A stretch of 49,788 nucleotides of DNA from 40CM-2-70-7 sp035505915 (GTDB taxonomy: Bacteria > Gemmatimonadota > Gemmatimonadetes > Gemmatimonadales > GWC2-71-9), in assembly GCA_035505915.1 (NCBI GenBank), contig DATJQI010000018.1, positions 1 to 49,788 on the forward strand. Direction: 5' to 3'. The translations under genes and the position numbers were made by a program. Shown one piece after another: positions 16,679 to 26,280 of this stretch; positions within the stretch are counted from its first letter, which is position 1, and every line of letters starts with the position of its first letter. The notes beneath the pieces were generated by a model. It ran no database searches. It was not told where the DNA came from and was given only the letters and a program-made list of their open reading frames with translations.

Positions 16679-18159
16679 CCCTCACGCCGCGCCGGGCCGG
16701 AGGCATCGCGGGCGCCGTCGCGCTCGCCGCGGGACTCTTCACCCTCAATCACTACCTCACCGGCGTCTTCTACGACGACGGGCTCTACGCCGGGCTGGCC
16801 TGGGCGATGGCGCACGGCCACGGGTTCGCGCACCCCAATCTTCCCGGCGCCCCGGCGGCCGTGCACTTCCCGCCGTTCTTCCCGGCCGTCCTGATCCCTT
16901 TCTTCGCCACGCTGTCCGCGCCGGCCGCCGCGTTCGCGGGCAAGATCCTGAACGCGGCTTTTTTTTCCGCGGCGTACGGGCTCGTCGCCTTCCACGCCGT
17001 GCGCGTCCGACTGCTGGGAGAGATCGCCCCCGGCGTGGCGCCCCTGCTGGTCGCGGCCGCCGCCGTCGCCATCCCGGTGCTGACGCTCCTCGGCGCCCTG
17101 ATGTCGGAGCCCCTCTTCGCCCTGCTCCTGGCAGGCGCCGTCATCCTGGCGGACGACTCCAAGTTTCTGCCCGCCGGGCTCTGCGTCGCGGCGGCCCTCC
17201 TCACCCGCTCCATCGGCGTCGCCGCGGGTGCGGGGATCCTGCTGTACGGATGGAAGCGCGGGGCCTCGCCGAAGGACCTGGCCCGGTTCGCCGCGCCGGT
17301 CTTCGTGGCGGGCGCCGCGTGGGGGCTCTGGGTGCTCCGCCACAAGTCGGGGATCGACCCCGTGATCGCCGCCGATTACGGCTCCTACTTCGAGACCGTC
17401 AAATCCGCCGGCTTGGGCGCGCTCGGCTCGAGCACCACCGACCTGCCGCGCCCGCTCGCCGTCCTGACGCTCAACTGGGTCCCGACCACGGGGGTCTACT
17501 ACGCTTTCGGCATCCCCGCGCTTTTGGTGGGGCTCTACGGCCTGGCGCTCCTCACCGCCCGTTCGGCGATCGGATGGACCCTGGTGTTCTACCTGGCCAT
17601 CCTGGCCCTCTGGCCGTTCCCGCCGGACCGGTTTCTCTGGGCGGTGCTTCCGTGGGTGGCGCTGACCTGGGCCGCCGGGGCCGCCGGGCTCTGGCGGCTG
17701 TTCGGCCGCTGGCCCCGCTTGGCCCTCGCGGCGCTGGTGCTCGTCCTCGCCGCCGGCTACGTGCGATACGAGGCGCGCGGCCTGGCCCACCGGTGGTGGG
17801 ATCTCACGGCCCGGAACATCTCGGCCAACTTCTCCGAGCTGCTTCCCACGCTCGACTCGCTCCCCGCGGGCGCGGTCCTGGCGACCGACAACGAGCCCCT
17901 GGTGTGGCTCGCCATCCGCCGTACCGCGGTGCCCTTCTACCTCTTCACCTATCAGGGGCGCCGGCTCCTCGAGGCAAACCCGGCCCTCCAGCGGGCCTAC
18001 CTGGAGCGCGCGGGGGTCACCCACGTGCTGCTGTCGGGCACGGGCACGGCGTCCGAAGGAGAGCTCTCCCGCCTGATGGCCGCGTATCCCGGGTGGCTGG
18101 CTCCAACGCGGCTGTGGCCGGGTGGGCGGACCCTGTACGAGGTGCGCCGTGACCATTAG
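16675..18159 (+). CDS. GT-C membrane glycosyltransferase (ArnT/PMT-like), apparent CTG start
   Basis: The first ATG in this frame (16807) would remove the conserved acidic motif FYDDGLYAGLA, which contains the catalytic Asp pair of ArnT/PMT-type GT-C enzymes. Upstream of it the frame has no ATG, GTG or TTG back through 16561. It does have CTG at 16675, placed in a 4-base CTGA overlap with the previous stop, exactly like the GTGA/ATGA overlaps of its neighbours. I therefore call 494 residues, with Asp34-Asp35 in the first periplasmic loop. About ten hydrophobic segments span residues 8-365. A C-terminal periplasmic part follows (about 380-490, ATDNEPLVWLAIRRTAVPFY). The enzyme class uses lipid-linked sugars; acceptor unknown. 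Confidence 0.72.
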   Translation: MTLTPRRAGGIAGAVALAAGLFTLNHYLTGVFYDDGLYAGLAWAMAHGHGFAHPNLPGAPAAVHFPPFFPAVLIPFFATLSAPAAAFAGKILNAAFFSAAYGLVAFHAVRVRLLGEIAPGVAPLLVAAAAVAIPVLTLLGALMSEPLFALLLAGAVILADDSKFLPAGLCVAAALLTRSIGVAAGAGILLYGWKRGASPKDLARFAAPVFVAGAAWGLWVLRHKSGIDPVIAADYGSYFETVKSAGLGALGSSTTDLPRPLAVLTLNWVPTTGVYYAFGIPALLVGLYGLALLTARSAIGWTLVFYLAILALWPFPPDRFLWAVLPWVALTWAAGAAGLWRLFGRWPRLALAALVLVLAAGYVRYEARGLAHRWWDLTARNISANFSELLPTLDSLPAGAVLATDNEPLVWLAIRRTAVPFYLFTYQGRRLLEANPALQRAYLERAGVTHVLLSGTGTASEGELSRLMAAYPGWLAPTRLWPGGRTLYEVRRDH

Positions 18160-19690
18160 ACGCGCGCTCGTCGCCGTCGCCATCGCGGCGGTGGCGGTCC
18201 ATCTGCTCTCCCTCGGGGGCGGATTCGTCGGGGACGACGGGCAGATCATCGCCGTCAACCCGCTGGTCCACGGCTGGAGCGGGGCGGGGCTCCAGGCGTT
18301 CAAGAATCCGTACTGGCCGCCGGCGTTCGGCGGCGCGCTCTACCGTCCCCTCGCCATCGTCACCTACACCCTGGACTGGCACCTGAGCGGGGGATCGGCG
18401 TCCTGGTTCCACGCGGTGAACCTGCTCTGGAACGCGGGTGCGAGCGTGATGGTCGGACTGCTCGCCGCATCCTGGGTGGCGGGTGACCCGGCGATCAAGG
18501 CGCGCGCCGCGCTCGCCGCCGGGCTGGTGTTCGCCGTCCATCCGGTGCACGTGGAGGCGGTGGCGAACATCGTCGGGCGCGCCGAGCTGATGGCGACCTT
18601 CTTCACGCTTCTCGCGGTGTACGTCGCGGTGGAGCATGGAAACTGGTGGCTCTCCGCGGTGGTCTGGCTCCTGGGTCTCTTTTCCAAGGAGAACGCGGTC
18701 GTGGCGCCGGCGCTGATCGGGGCGGCCTGGCTGGCGGGGGTCGGGGCCGGACGCCCCACCCGGGCCCGCCTCGCCTGGTTTGCCGCGTCCTGGCTCGGGG
18801 CCGGTGCCGGCTACGCGGTTCTGAGACATCACGCGCTCGGATCGTACGCACCACTGTGGACACCCGCGCCCGTGTTCGTCGGGCTTTCCGCCCTGGAGGT
18901 CCGGTTGACGGCGGTCGCGGCCCTGACCGACGTGGTCCGGCTGCTCCTGTTCCCGGCCGTTCTGCGGGTCGACTATTCCCCGGCCGAGCGGAGCGCCGTG
19001 ACGTCAATGGCGGACCCGAATTTTCTGCTGGGGTGTCTCCTGCTCGTGGGCGGGGCGGCCCTCCTTGCGTGGGCGTGGCGCCGGAACCGGAAGGTGGAGG
19101 CCCTGGGGCTCGCCTGGGTCGGCATCGCCTTTCTGCCCGTCGCCAACCTCGTTTTCCCGATCGGCGTGCTGGTGGCCGAGCGGACCCTGTATCTCCCTTC
19201 GGCCGGTCTGGCGCTCGTCGTCGGGGCGCTGATGGCCCGCGCGCCGGCCCGCCTGGGCTACGGCCTGGGGTTCGCGGCGGTGGTCGCCGCGCTCGCCACG
19301 CGCGCCGTGCTCCGGATTCCGGTCTGGCACGACAACCTGACCCTGGCGCAATCCGTCCGGCGCGACTCCCCCAACTCGTACCAGGGGCACATGGACGCCG
19401 CCGGCATCCTGCTCGAGCGGGGCCGGCCCGATCTGTCTCTCACCGCCGCGGGGCGCGCCATCGAGGTCTACCCTCTGGATCCGCGGCCGTATCTCATCGC
19501 GGCCCACGCGGCCATGCGCCTCGGCCGCTGGGCGTCCGCGGATTCACTCCTGAGGGCGGCGGACCGGCGTTGCCGTCCCTGCGGCGGCGTGTATTCCGCC
19601 GAGGTGGCGGAGGCCATTTCCCTGGGTGATTCGACCAGCGCCGATTCGCTCGCCGCACATGTCCGGCGGCTGGCGGGGAGCGGGCCATGA
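18149..19690 (+). CDS. TMTC-like (DUF1736) GT-C membrane protein with C-terminal TPR-like tail, copy 1
   Basis: The 513-residue protein starts at GTG 18149, overlapping the previous gene by 11 bases. It has the layout of TMTC O-mannosyltransferases. An N-terminal helix is followed by FVGDDGQII (Asp29-Asp30), then YRPLAIVTY, HAVNLLWN, VHPVHVEAVANIVGRAELM, SKENAVVAPALI, and the DUF1736-like ...LFPAVLRVDYSP segment. Many membrane helices follow, and then a soluble tail (about 395-513) with TPR-like helices and a CRPCGG cysteine pair. In animals TMTC1-4 transfer mannose from dolichyl-phosphate-mannose to protein Ser/Thr. The next gene is a close paralogue. The acceptor here is unknown; PilA is an attractive candidate by position. 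Confidence 0.72.
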   Translation: MTIRRALVAVAIAAVAVHLLSLGGGFVGDDGQIIAVNPLVHGWSGAGLQAFKNPYWPPAFGGALYRPLAIVTYTLDWHLSGGSASWFHAVNLLWNAGASVMVGLLAASWVAGDPAIKARAALAAGLVFAVHPVHVEAVANIVGRAELMATFFTLLAVYVAVEHGNWWLSAVVWLLGLFSKENAVVAPALIGAAWLAGVGAGRPTRARLAWFAASWLGAGAGYAVLRHHALGSYAPLWTPAPVFVGLSALEVRLTAVAALTDVVRLLLFPAVLRVDYSPAERSAVTSMADPNFLLGCLLLVGGAALLAWAWRRNRKVEALGLAWVGIAFLPVANLVFPIGVLVAERTLYLPSAGLALVVGALMARAPARLGYGLGFAAVVAALATRAVLRIPVWHDNLTLAQSVRRDSPNSYQGHMDAAGILLERGRPDLSLTAAGRAIEVYPLDPRPYLIAAHAAMRLGRWASADSLLRAADRRCRPCGGVYSAEVAEAISLGDSTSADSLAAHVRRLAGSGP

Positions 19691-21258
19691 ACCTGAAGCG
19701 CGTGTACGGAGTGGTCTTCGCCTGCGCCGTGGTGGTGTATCTGGGCGCCCTCCGGAATCATTTTGCCTGGGACGACACCCAGATCATCGTGAAGAGCGAT
19801 CTGGTCCACGCCTGGAGCGGCGTGTGGCGGGCGTTCCAGGTTCCGTACTGGCCGAGTGACTGGGGGGGATTCCTGTACCGGCCCCTCACGGTCTCGACGT
19901 TTGCGCTCGACTGGCACCTCGGCGGGGCCGGATGGTTCCACGCGGTGAACATCCTCTGGCACGGCGCGGCCAGTGTCCTGGTAGCGGTGCTGGCCGCCGC
20001 CTGGGTCGGCCCCGACGGGAGCCGGGAGCCGGGGGCCGGCGGGGATGTCACGGGGATGCGCGCCGCGCTCGTCGCGGGTTTGGTCTTCGCCGTCCATCCG
20101 GTCCACGTCGAGGCGGTGGCGAACGTCGTCGGCCGGGCCGAGCTGATGGCGACGGTCTTCACGCTGCTCTCGGTCTACGCCGCGGTGGAGCGGGGGAGTG
20201 TCTGGTGGAGCGCGGCGGCGTGGGTCGGCGGGCTTCTGAGCAAGGAGAACGCGGCCGTCGTACCCGCCCTCGTCGCCGCGGCCTGGATCCTGGGCGTGGG
20301 GGAGGCGGGCCGGGAACGGCCGACCCGCCGGCGGATCGCGACGTTCGTGGTGTCCTGGGTGCTGGTGGGCATCGGGTACGCGGCGCTCCGGTCCGCGGTG
20401 CTGCTTCCGTATCCCCAGCAGGGGAACCGGGCCCCCGTGTTCGCCGGCCTCTCAGGGCTCCAGATCCGGCTCACCGGGGTGGCGGCGCTGGCCGACCTGA
20501 TGCGGCTCCTCGTGTTCCCGCTGGTCCTCCGCGTCGACTACTCGCCCGACGAGCGGACCGCCGTGCGGGTGCCGTGGGACCCGTCGTTTCTCGTCGGCCT
20601 CCTGTCGCTCGCGTGCTGGGTGGCGCTGGTGGTCCTGGTCCTCCGCCGGAAGCGGAAAGACGCCGCCCTCGGACTCCTCTGGATCGGCATCGCGTACGCG
20701 CCGGTGGCCAACCTGCTCTTCCCCGCGGGCGTCATCATGGCGGAGCGGACCCTCTACCTGCCGTCGGTGGGCATTGCGCTGGCGCTGGCGGCGTGGCTCG
20801 CGCGGGCGGAGACGCGCGTCGTTACCATGGTCATGGTGGTCGTGACGCTGGCGGGAGGGATCCGGTCGGCGGTGCGGGTTCCGGTCTGGCGCACGGACGA
20901 GCACGTGATGTTGAGCATCCTGGAGGATTCGCCGCTCTCGTATCGCGGGCCGATGAGTGCCGGGATCATCTATCTCGAAGAGCATCAGGCGGCCAAGGCT
21001 TACGACGCCTTCGACAGCGCGATCGCCGTCTATCCGCTGGACGGCCGGCTCTATCTCCTCAAGGCGCACGCCGCGTTCGAAACCGGGCGATCAGCGCTCG
21101 TGGATTCGATCCTGGCGCCCGTGCGGAGGGCCTGTCTGCCGGGGTGTGGTGCGGACTTCTACGGCGCAGAGGCGACCCTTGCCCGGCAGATCGGAGACAA
21201 GGTGATGGGGGACTCGCTCGAGGCGTACAAGGCCCGCAAAGTCATTCCGAACAAATGA
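19687..21258 (+). CDS. TMTC-like (DUF1736) GT-C membrane protein with C-terminal TPR-like tail, copy 2
   Basis: The 523-residue protein has an ATGA overlap with copy 1. It keeps the same landmarks in the same order: FAWDDTQII (Asp29-Asp30, identical positions), YRPLTVSTF, HAVNILWH, VHPVHVEAVANVVGRAELM, SKENAAVVPAL, LRVDYSPDERTA and AERTLYLPSVGIAL. It ends in a soluble TPR-like tail with YPLDGRLYLLKAHAAFE and cysteines in CLPGCGAD. The two copies are clearly a tandem duplication that has diverged mostly in loops and in the tail. The gene ends 216 bases before pilA. It is probably the last gene of the pilS-led unit. Confidence 0.72.
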   Translation: MNLKRVYGVVFACAVVVYLGALRNHFAWDDTQIIVKSDLVHAWSGVWRAFQVPYWPSDWGGFLYRPLTVSTFALDWHLGGAGWFHAVNILWHGAASVLVAVLAAAWVGPDGSREPGAGGDVTGMRAALVAGLVFAVHPVHVEAVANVVGRAELMATVFTLLSVYAAVERGSVWWSAAAWVGGLLSKENAAVVPALVAAAWILGVGEAGRERPTRRRIATFVVSWVLVGIGYAALRSAVLLPYPQQGNRAPVFAGLSGLQIRLTGVAALADLMRLLVFPLVLRVDYSPDERTAVRVPWDPSFLVGLLSLACWVALVVLVLRRKRKDAALGLLWIGIAYAPVANLLFPAGVIMAERTLYLPSVGIALALAAWLARAETRVVTMVMVVVTLAGGIRSAVRVPVWRTDEHVMLSILEDSPLSYRGPMSAGIIYLEEHQAAKAYDAFDSAIAVYPLDGRLYLLKAHAAFETGRSALVDSILAPVRRACLPGCGADFYGAEATLARQIGDKVMGDSLEAYKARKVIPNK

Positions 21259-21266
21259 CTTAGCTC

Positions 21267-21297
21267 CTGGGAGCCGGGACTTTCGTTTTGCTCCCAG
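21267..21297 (+). terminator. Stem-loop in the pilA upstream region
   Basis: CTGGGAGC (21267-21274) pairs perfectly with GCTCCCAG (21290-21297) around a 15-base loop containing TTTTG. There is no T run after the stem. It may end the glycosyltransferase unit, or it may be a regulator site upstream of the sigma-54 promoter. Confidence 0.4.
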
Positions 21298-21404
21298 CAT
21301 TGCAGAATGCAGCGTCCAGCGACGGAATCGAAATGGAATGGCAGTTGCTTGCAAGACATATAAATCATTACGAAAAAACGAGTTGACTTCAGTTGGTCGC
21401 GGAT

Positions 21405-21419
21405 TGGCACGATGGTTGC
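21405..21419 (+). promoter_or_regulatory. Sigma-54 (RpoN) promoter of pilA
   Basis: TGGCAC (21405-21410), a 5-base spacer and TTGC (21416-21419) match the -24/-12 consensus exactly in sequence and spacing. Transcription would begin near 21431, about 44 bases before the pilA ATG. Three sigma-54 activators are encoded in the window (14574, 23116, 44743); the PilR-like protein is the most likely activator. Confidence 0.88.
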
Positions 21420-21474
21420 CTCTTGGGACGCCGGTTCCGGGTCACCTGAATTCAACTCACTTACGGGGGCAGGT

Positions 21475-21891
21475 ATGAATCGCAAGGGCTTCACTCTGAT
21501 CGAGCTGTTGATCGTGGTGGTGATCATCGGCATTCTGGCCGCGATCGCCATTCCGAAGTTCGCCAACACGAAGCAGAAGGCGTACCAGGCGTCGATGAAG
21601 TCCGACCTGCGCAACCTCGTGACGGCCGAAGAGGCGTACTTCTCGGACTCGCTGAAGTACACCACCTCGACGTCCTGCGCCAATCCGGCCACCGCCGGCT
21701 CCGCCAGCTGGTGCGCGACGCAGGGCAATACGCTGGGCTCGATCACCACGGGCACCGGCACGCAGGCTGGTTGGACCGCGAGCATCACGAACGTCAACAC
21801 GCCGACGTCGTGCGCGATCTACATCGGCGCCGTGACGCCGACCGCGCCGGCGACCGCCAGCTCCGCTGAAGGCGCGCCGACCTGCAAGTAA
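21475..21891 (+). CDS. pilA: Type IV major pilin-like protein PilA
   Basis: The 138-residue protein starts at ATG 21475 (the frame is open from 21412, but that would cover the sigma-54 promoter). It has a 5-residue leader MNRKG, cleavage before Phe, Glu at mature position 5 and a long hydrophobic helix (FTLIELLIVVVIIGILAA), the class III prepilin signature. Four cysteines (in TSCANP, SWCATQ, TSCAIY and the final TCK) could form two disulfides, including the usual C-terminal D-loop. The globular half is very rich in Ser and Thr, giving possible O-glycosylation sites. It stands alone between its own sigma-54 promoter and a strong terminator, as expected for a highly expressed major pilin. Confidence 0.94.
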   Translation: MNRKGFTLIELLIVVVIIGILAAIAIPKFANTKQKAYQASMKSDLRNLVTAEEAYFSDSLKYTTSTSCANPATAGSASWCATQGNTLGSITTGTGTQAGWTASITNVNTPTSCAIYIGAVTPTAPATASSAEGAPTCK

Positions 21892-21912
21892 CACGATCGA
21901 CGAGGTGACTCT

Positions 21913-21946
21913 GGAGCGGCGGGGACTTCCCCGCCGCTCCTTTTTT
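21913..21946 (+). terminator. Intrinsic terminator after pilA
   Basis: A perfect 12-bp stem (GGAGCGGCGGGG / CCCCGCCGCTCC) with an ACTT loop is followed by six T residues. It lies only 16 bases before the start of the next histidine kinase. Confidence 0.93.
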
Positions 21947-21961
21947 CTGCCTATTCCCCGG

Positions 21962-23115
21962 GTGGCCAAGCCCTCGCTCAAGGCCGAGCTCCTTTTCAAC
22001 CTGGCGTTCCTCGCGTCCGCGGCCCTCCTCCTCGGCGTCGCGACCATTCTCGCGCTCGAAGCCCTGACCTCCGGCCTGTCCCCCGGCCAGCTCCTGCCCC
22101 TGGTCCTGATCACCGTCGCCGTCGACGTCGGGATCTTCATCGTGTTCGGTCGCTACCTGGTCACCCGTCACGTCCTGGTGCCCCTCGAGCGCCTCATGCG
22201 CGCCGCGGACGCCGTGGCGGAGGGCGACCTCGCCGCCCGCGCGCCCGACGCCGAGACGCGGGATTTCGCCACCCTGGGCGAACGCCTGAACCGGATGACC
22301 GACCGCCTGCTCGACGCCCAGAGCCAGCTGGTGCGCACGGAGAAGCTCGCGTCGGTAGGCCGGCTGGCGGCGGGCCTGGCCCACGAGATCGGCAACCCGC
22401 TCGGCGCCATCGGCACCTACCTGGAGGTTGCCCGCCGCCGCGGGGTGGATCCCGAAGTCACCGCCGGGATGTCGCGGGAGCTGGACCGTATCGACCGGAT
22501 CATCCGGGGACTTCTGGACTACGCCCGGCCGCGGGACGAGGCGGTGCAATCGGTGGACGTCTCGGCGGTGGCGGAGGCCGCGTTCGAGCTGATCCGGGCG
22601 CAGGGCGCGTTCAAGCGGTGCGTGCCCAGTCTGGATCTCGAGCGCGGACTGCCCCGCGTTCGGGGCCGGGCCCACGCGCTCGAGCAGGCCCTCGTGAACC
22701 TCCTGCTCAACGCCGTGGACGCGGTGCCGGAGGGAGGGACCGTGATCCTGGGGGCCCGGCGCTGGGCGTTCGAGCCCGATCAGGTGGGCCTCGCGCCGCG
22801 CCGCGCCACCGACCCCGGGGACCGCGCCTTCCCGCGCCCGGCGGAGCTCCGGGGCGAGCTCCCGTCCGTTCCGGACCTCGGGGCCGGGACGATGGGGGCG
22901 CTGGTGTTCGTGGCGGACGCGGGCGGCGGCATCCCGCGCGAGGATCGGATCCGCGTGTTCGAGCCCTTCTACACCACCAAGGCCCCCGGCCGGGGCACGG
23001 GGCTCGGTCTCGCGATCGTGGCGCGCACCGTCTTCGACATGGGAGGCCTGGTCTGGGCCGACGAGGCGCGCGAGGGGGGGGCGGTCTTCAAGCTCTTTCT
23101 GCCCGAGTTCACGTC

Positions 23116-23119
<4 letters not shown>
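21962..23119 (+). CDS. NtrB-type sensor histidine kinase with HAMP domain
   Basis: The start at GTG 21962 gives 385 residues. The frame is open from 21905, but that segment is the pilA terminator. Two membrane helices (about 10-32 and 40-62) enclose almost no periplasmic loop, so the stimulus is likely sensed in or at the membrane. A HAMP-like segment (about 65-120, VPLERLMRAADAVAEGDLAARAP) leads to HisKA (GRLAAGLAHEIGNPLGAI), N-box (NLLLNAVDAV), an acidic ATP-lid region with DAGGGIPRED, and G2 (GTGLGLAIV). The partner regulator begins within its stop codon. Placement between pilA and minor pilins suggests control of pilus or secretion genes, but this is inference. Confidence 0.85.
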
Positions 23120-24465
<1,346 letters not shown>

Positions 24466-24585
24466 CACTGCAAGGCTCTGCACCGCCGCCGCGCATTGCG
24501 AGAGCAGTCCGCTGCACCTCCGTTTTTCAACGCCGCTCCCATCCCCCACTTCGATTCCGGCACGCGCTGTGAATGAGCCCGGCGC

Positions 24586-24945
24586 ATGCGCTCGGGACTG
24601 ACGCTCCTCGAAGTGATGGTCGCGCTCGTGATTCTCACCGTCGGTCTCCTGACCGCCGCCGGCGCGGCGGACCGCGCGGGCCGGGCACTGATGGATGCGC
24701 GGCGCACCGAGGGGATCGTCGCGCGGGCGCGGGCGACGCTCGACAGTCTGCGCGGGCGGGCGTGCGACGATTCGAACACCCGCGGCGGCACGCTCCCGAT
24801 GACGGTGAACGGGGTCCACCTGGGGATCCAAGTCTGGCGGATCACCCCCGGGGCGGCGGGGACGCGCTTCCTCGCGGATACCGTGGTGGTGGACGGCGCG
24901 CCGGCGCGCCGGTTCGACCTGGAAGGCGCGGTGGTGTGTCCGTGA
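24586..24945 (+). CDS. Minor pilin / pseudopilin (GspI/PilV-like)
   Basis: The 119-residue protein begins MRSG, then LTLLEVMVALVILTVGLL. This is a short leader ending in Gly, a hydrophobic +1 residue and Glu at +5, the prepilin peptidase and methylation signature. The LEVMVALVIL wording is typical of PilV/GspI pseudopilins. The small globular part contains two cysteines and ends VVCP. It probably belongs to a priming complex at the pilus tip with the next two genes. The next start overlaps its stop codon. Confidence 0.8.
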   Translation: MRSGLTLLEVMVALVILTVGLLTAAGAADRAGRALMDARRTEGIVARARATLDSLRGRACDDSNTRGGTLPMTVNGVHLGIQVWRITPGAAGTRFLADTVVVDGAPARRFDLEGAVVCP

Positions 24946-25739
24946 AGCGCGGGGGGTTCTCGCTGGCGGAGGTTCTCGTGGCGCTGGCCCTCCTCGGGAT
25001 CGTGGCCGTCGGCGCGGGGCGTCTGCTGCTCACCGAGCAGCGCTCGTACCGGGAGATCGGCCAGCGGGCCGACCTGGCCGACAACCTCCGCGCCGCGGCG
25101 GATATCCTGGCCGCGGACCTCTGGAGCCTCGATGCCGTGGACGGAGACATCCTGGCCCTGGGTCCCGATTCGATCCGGATCCGGGCGGAGCGGCGATTCG
25201 CGGTCGTGTGCCGGGGACTCGCGGGAGCGCTGACGTTTCGGAGTTCCCTCGCGTTCGGCGTCCGGGATTTCCGCGCGGGCGACTCGATCCTCGTGTACGT
25301 GCCCGGAGACTCGATCTGGTCCGTGGGCGCGGTGACCACGGGCCCCGCGCCCGCCGCGTGCCCCGATTCGGCGCCGGGCGAGCGGATCGACGTCAGTCTC
25401 GCGGGCTCGGTGCCATCCGCGGGGACGCCGGTCCGCGGATTCGAGATCGTGACCTACCGGCTCTACCGGGCGTCGGACGGGGCGTACTACCTCGGTGTGC
25501 GAGACGCCGGCGGGCTTCAGCCGTTGGCCGGTCCGCTCACCGCTGATGGGCTTCGCCTGGGGTTCGTGGACTCGGCCGGCGCCTTCGCCGGCGATCCCCG
25601 CGGCACGTTCGCCATCCGGATCCGCGTGCGAGCGCTTTCGGCCGAGCCGGTGTTTCGGCGGGGGCGCAGTGTGACGCTCGACGACAGCGTGGTGGTGTGG
25701 GTGACGCTCCGGAACAACCGGCGCGGGAGCGCGCCGTGA
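24942..25739 (+). CDS. Minor pilin / pseudopilin (PilW/GspJ-like)
   Basis: The GTG start at 24942, overlapping the previous stop, gives 265 residues beginning MKRGG, then FSLAEVLVALALLGIVAVG. This is a prepilin leader with Phe +1 and Glu +5. The frame is open further upstream to 24573, but that part is out of register with any leader and overlaps the preceding minor pilin. The rest is a beta-rich globular domain (SIRIRAERRFAVVCRG, FEIVTYRLYRASDGAYYLG) with four cysteines, in the size range of PilW/GspJ. It is probably a tip-complex subunit. The next gene again overlaps by four bases. Confidence 0.8.
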   Translation: MKRGGFSLAEVLVALALLGIVAVGAGRLLLTEQRSYREIGQRADLADNLRAAADILAADLWSLDAVDGDILALGPDSIRIRAERRFAVVCRGLAGALTFRSSLAFGVRDFRAGDSILVYVPGDSIWSVGAVTTGPAPAACPDSAPGERIDVSLAGSVPSAGTPVRGFEIVTYRLYRASDGAYYLGVRDAGGLQPLAGPLTADGLRLGFVDSAGAFAGDPRGTFAIRIRVRALSAEPVFRRGRSVTLDDSVVVWVTLRNNRRGSAP

Positions 25740-26221
25740 ATCGTCGCGGGATCGCCCTGTTGGCCACTCTCCTGGCCCTTGTGGTGGTGCTGGCGGTGCT
25801 GTGGTCGGCGCTGATGGTGGTGCTCGAGGAGACCAGACTCTCCGATGGTGCCCGTTTCGAGGTGCAGGCCGCGGGGTTGGCGGAAGCGGCCGCGGTGCGC
25901 GGCCTGGCGGCGGCCGCTGCGGACTCCGGGATGGATGCGACGCTTACACTTATCGATGCCACGACGCCGGCGGGCGACAGCCTCGGTCCGTGGGCGGGTG
26001 GGCGGGCTCGGATCGGCCTCCTGGTGGCCTCTGGTGAGTCGGTGATGTCGGGATCAGGCCCAGGAATAGTACAAACATACGACAGTGTCGTAACACTCAA
26101 CCACGGTTTGGTGGCTTTGCTGGCGTTGAAAACACGAGATAAATCATTAATTGACAGTGCATTAACTGGCAATTATCATCAAAAAGCGATCCCGTCGAGG
26201 CCGTGGATTAGGCTCTTTTAG
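25736..26221 (+). CDS. PilX/GspK-like minor pilin, short, with AT-rich 3' end
   Basis: The GTG start at 25736 gives 161 residues: MNRRG, then IALLATLLALVVVLAVLW. The leader and helix fit a prepilin, but position +5 is Ala, not Glu, as in GspK and PilX-type subunits that sit first at the tip. GspK proteins are usually about 300 residues, so this is short. From about residue 107 on, codons become AT-rich (many TTA, ACA, AAA, CAT) in contrast to the GC-rich codons before, and the C-terminus looks unstructured. This may be a truncated gene whose tail now carries the pilM promoter, or simply a fast-evolving end. Confidence 0.68.
   Translation: MNRRGIALLATLLALVVVLAVLWSALMVVLEETRLSDGARFEVQAAGLAEAAAVRGLAAAAADSGMDATLTLIDATTPAGDSLGPWAGGRARIGLLVASGESVMSGSGPGIVQTYDSVVTLNHGLVALLALKTRDKSLIDSALTGNYHQKAIPSRPWIRLF
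26151..26179 (+). promoter_or_regulatory. Near-consensus sigma-70 promoter inside the 3' end of the PilX-like gene
   Basis: TTGACA (26151-26156), a 17-base spacer and TATCAT (26174-26179, 5/6) lie in an AT-rich stretch upstream of pilM. It is the best sigma-70 match in the window and would give a leader of about 165 bases to pilM. Confidence 0.6.
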
Positions 26222-26280
26222 GTGGGTTAAGTCTAGGCCAGTACAAAAGTTGTTTGATTTGCCTCAAGTAGGTTCGAGGC

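Noticed and set aside
16807..16809. ATG as start of the GT-C gene
   Set aside because: It would remove the conserved Asp-Asp motif and the first membrane helix, and would leave a gap where all neighbours overlap.
24556..24575. Sigma-54 promoter before the minor pilins
   Set aside because: CGGCAC is followed by GTGA at the -12 place instead of TTGC, so the -12 GC is missing.
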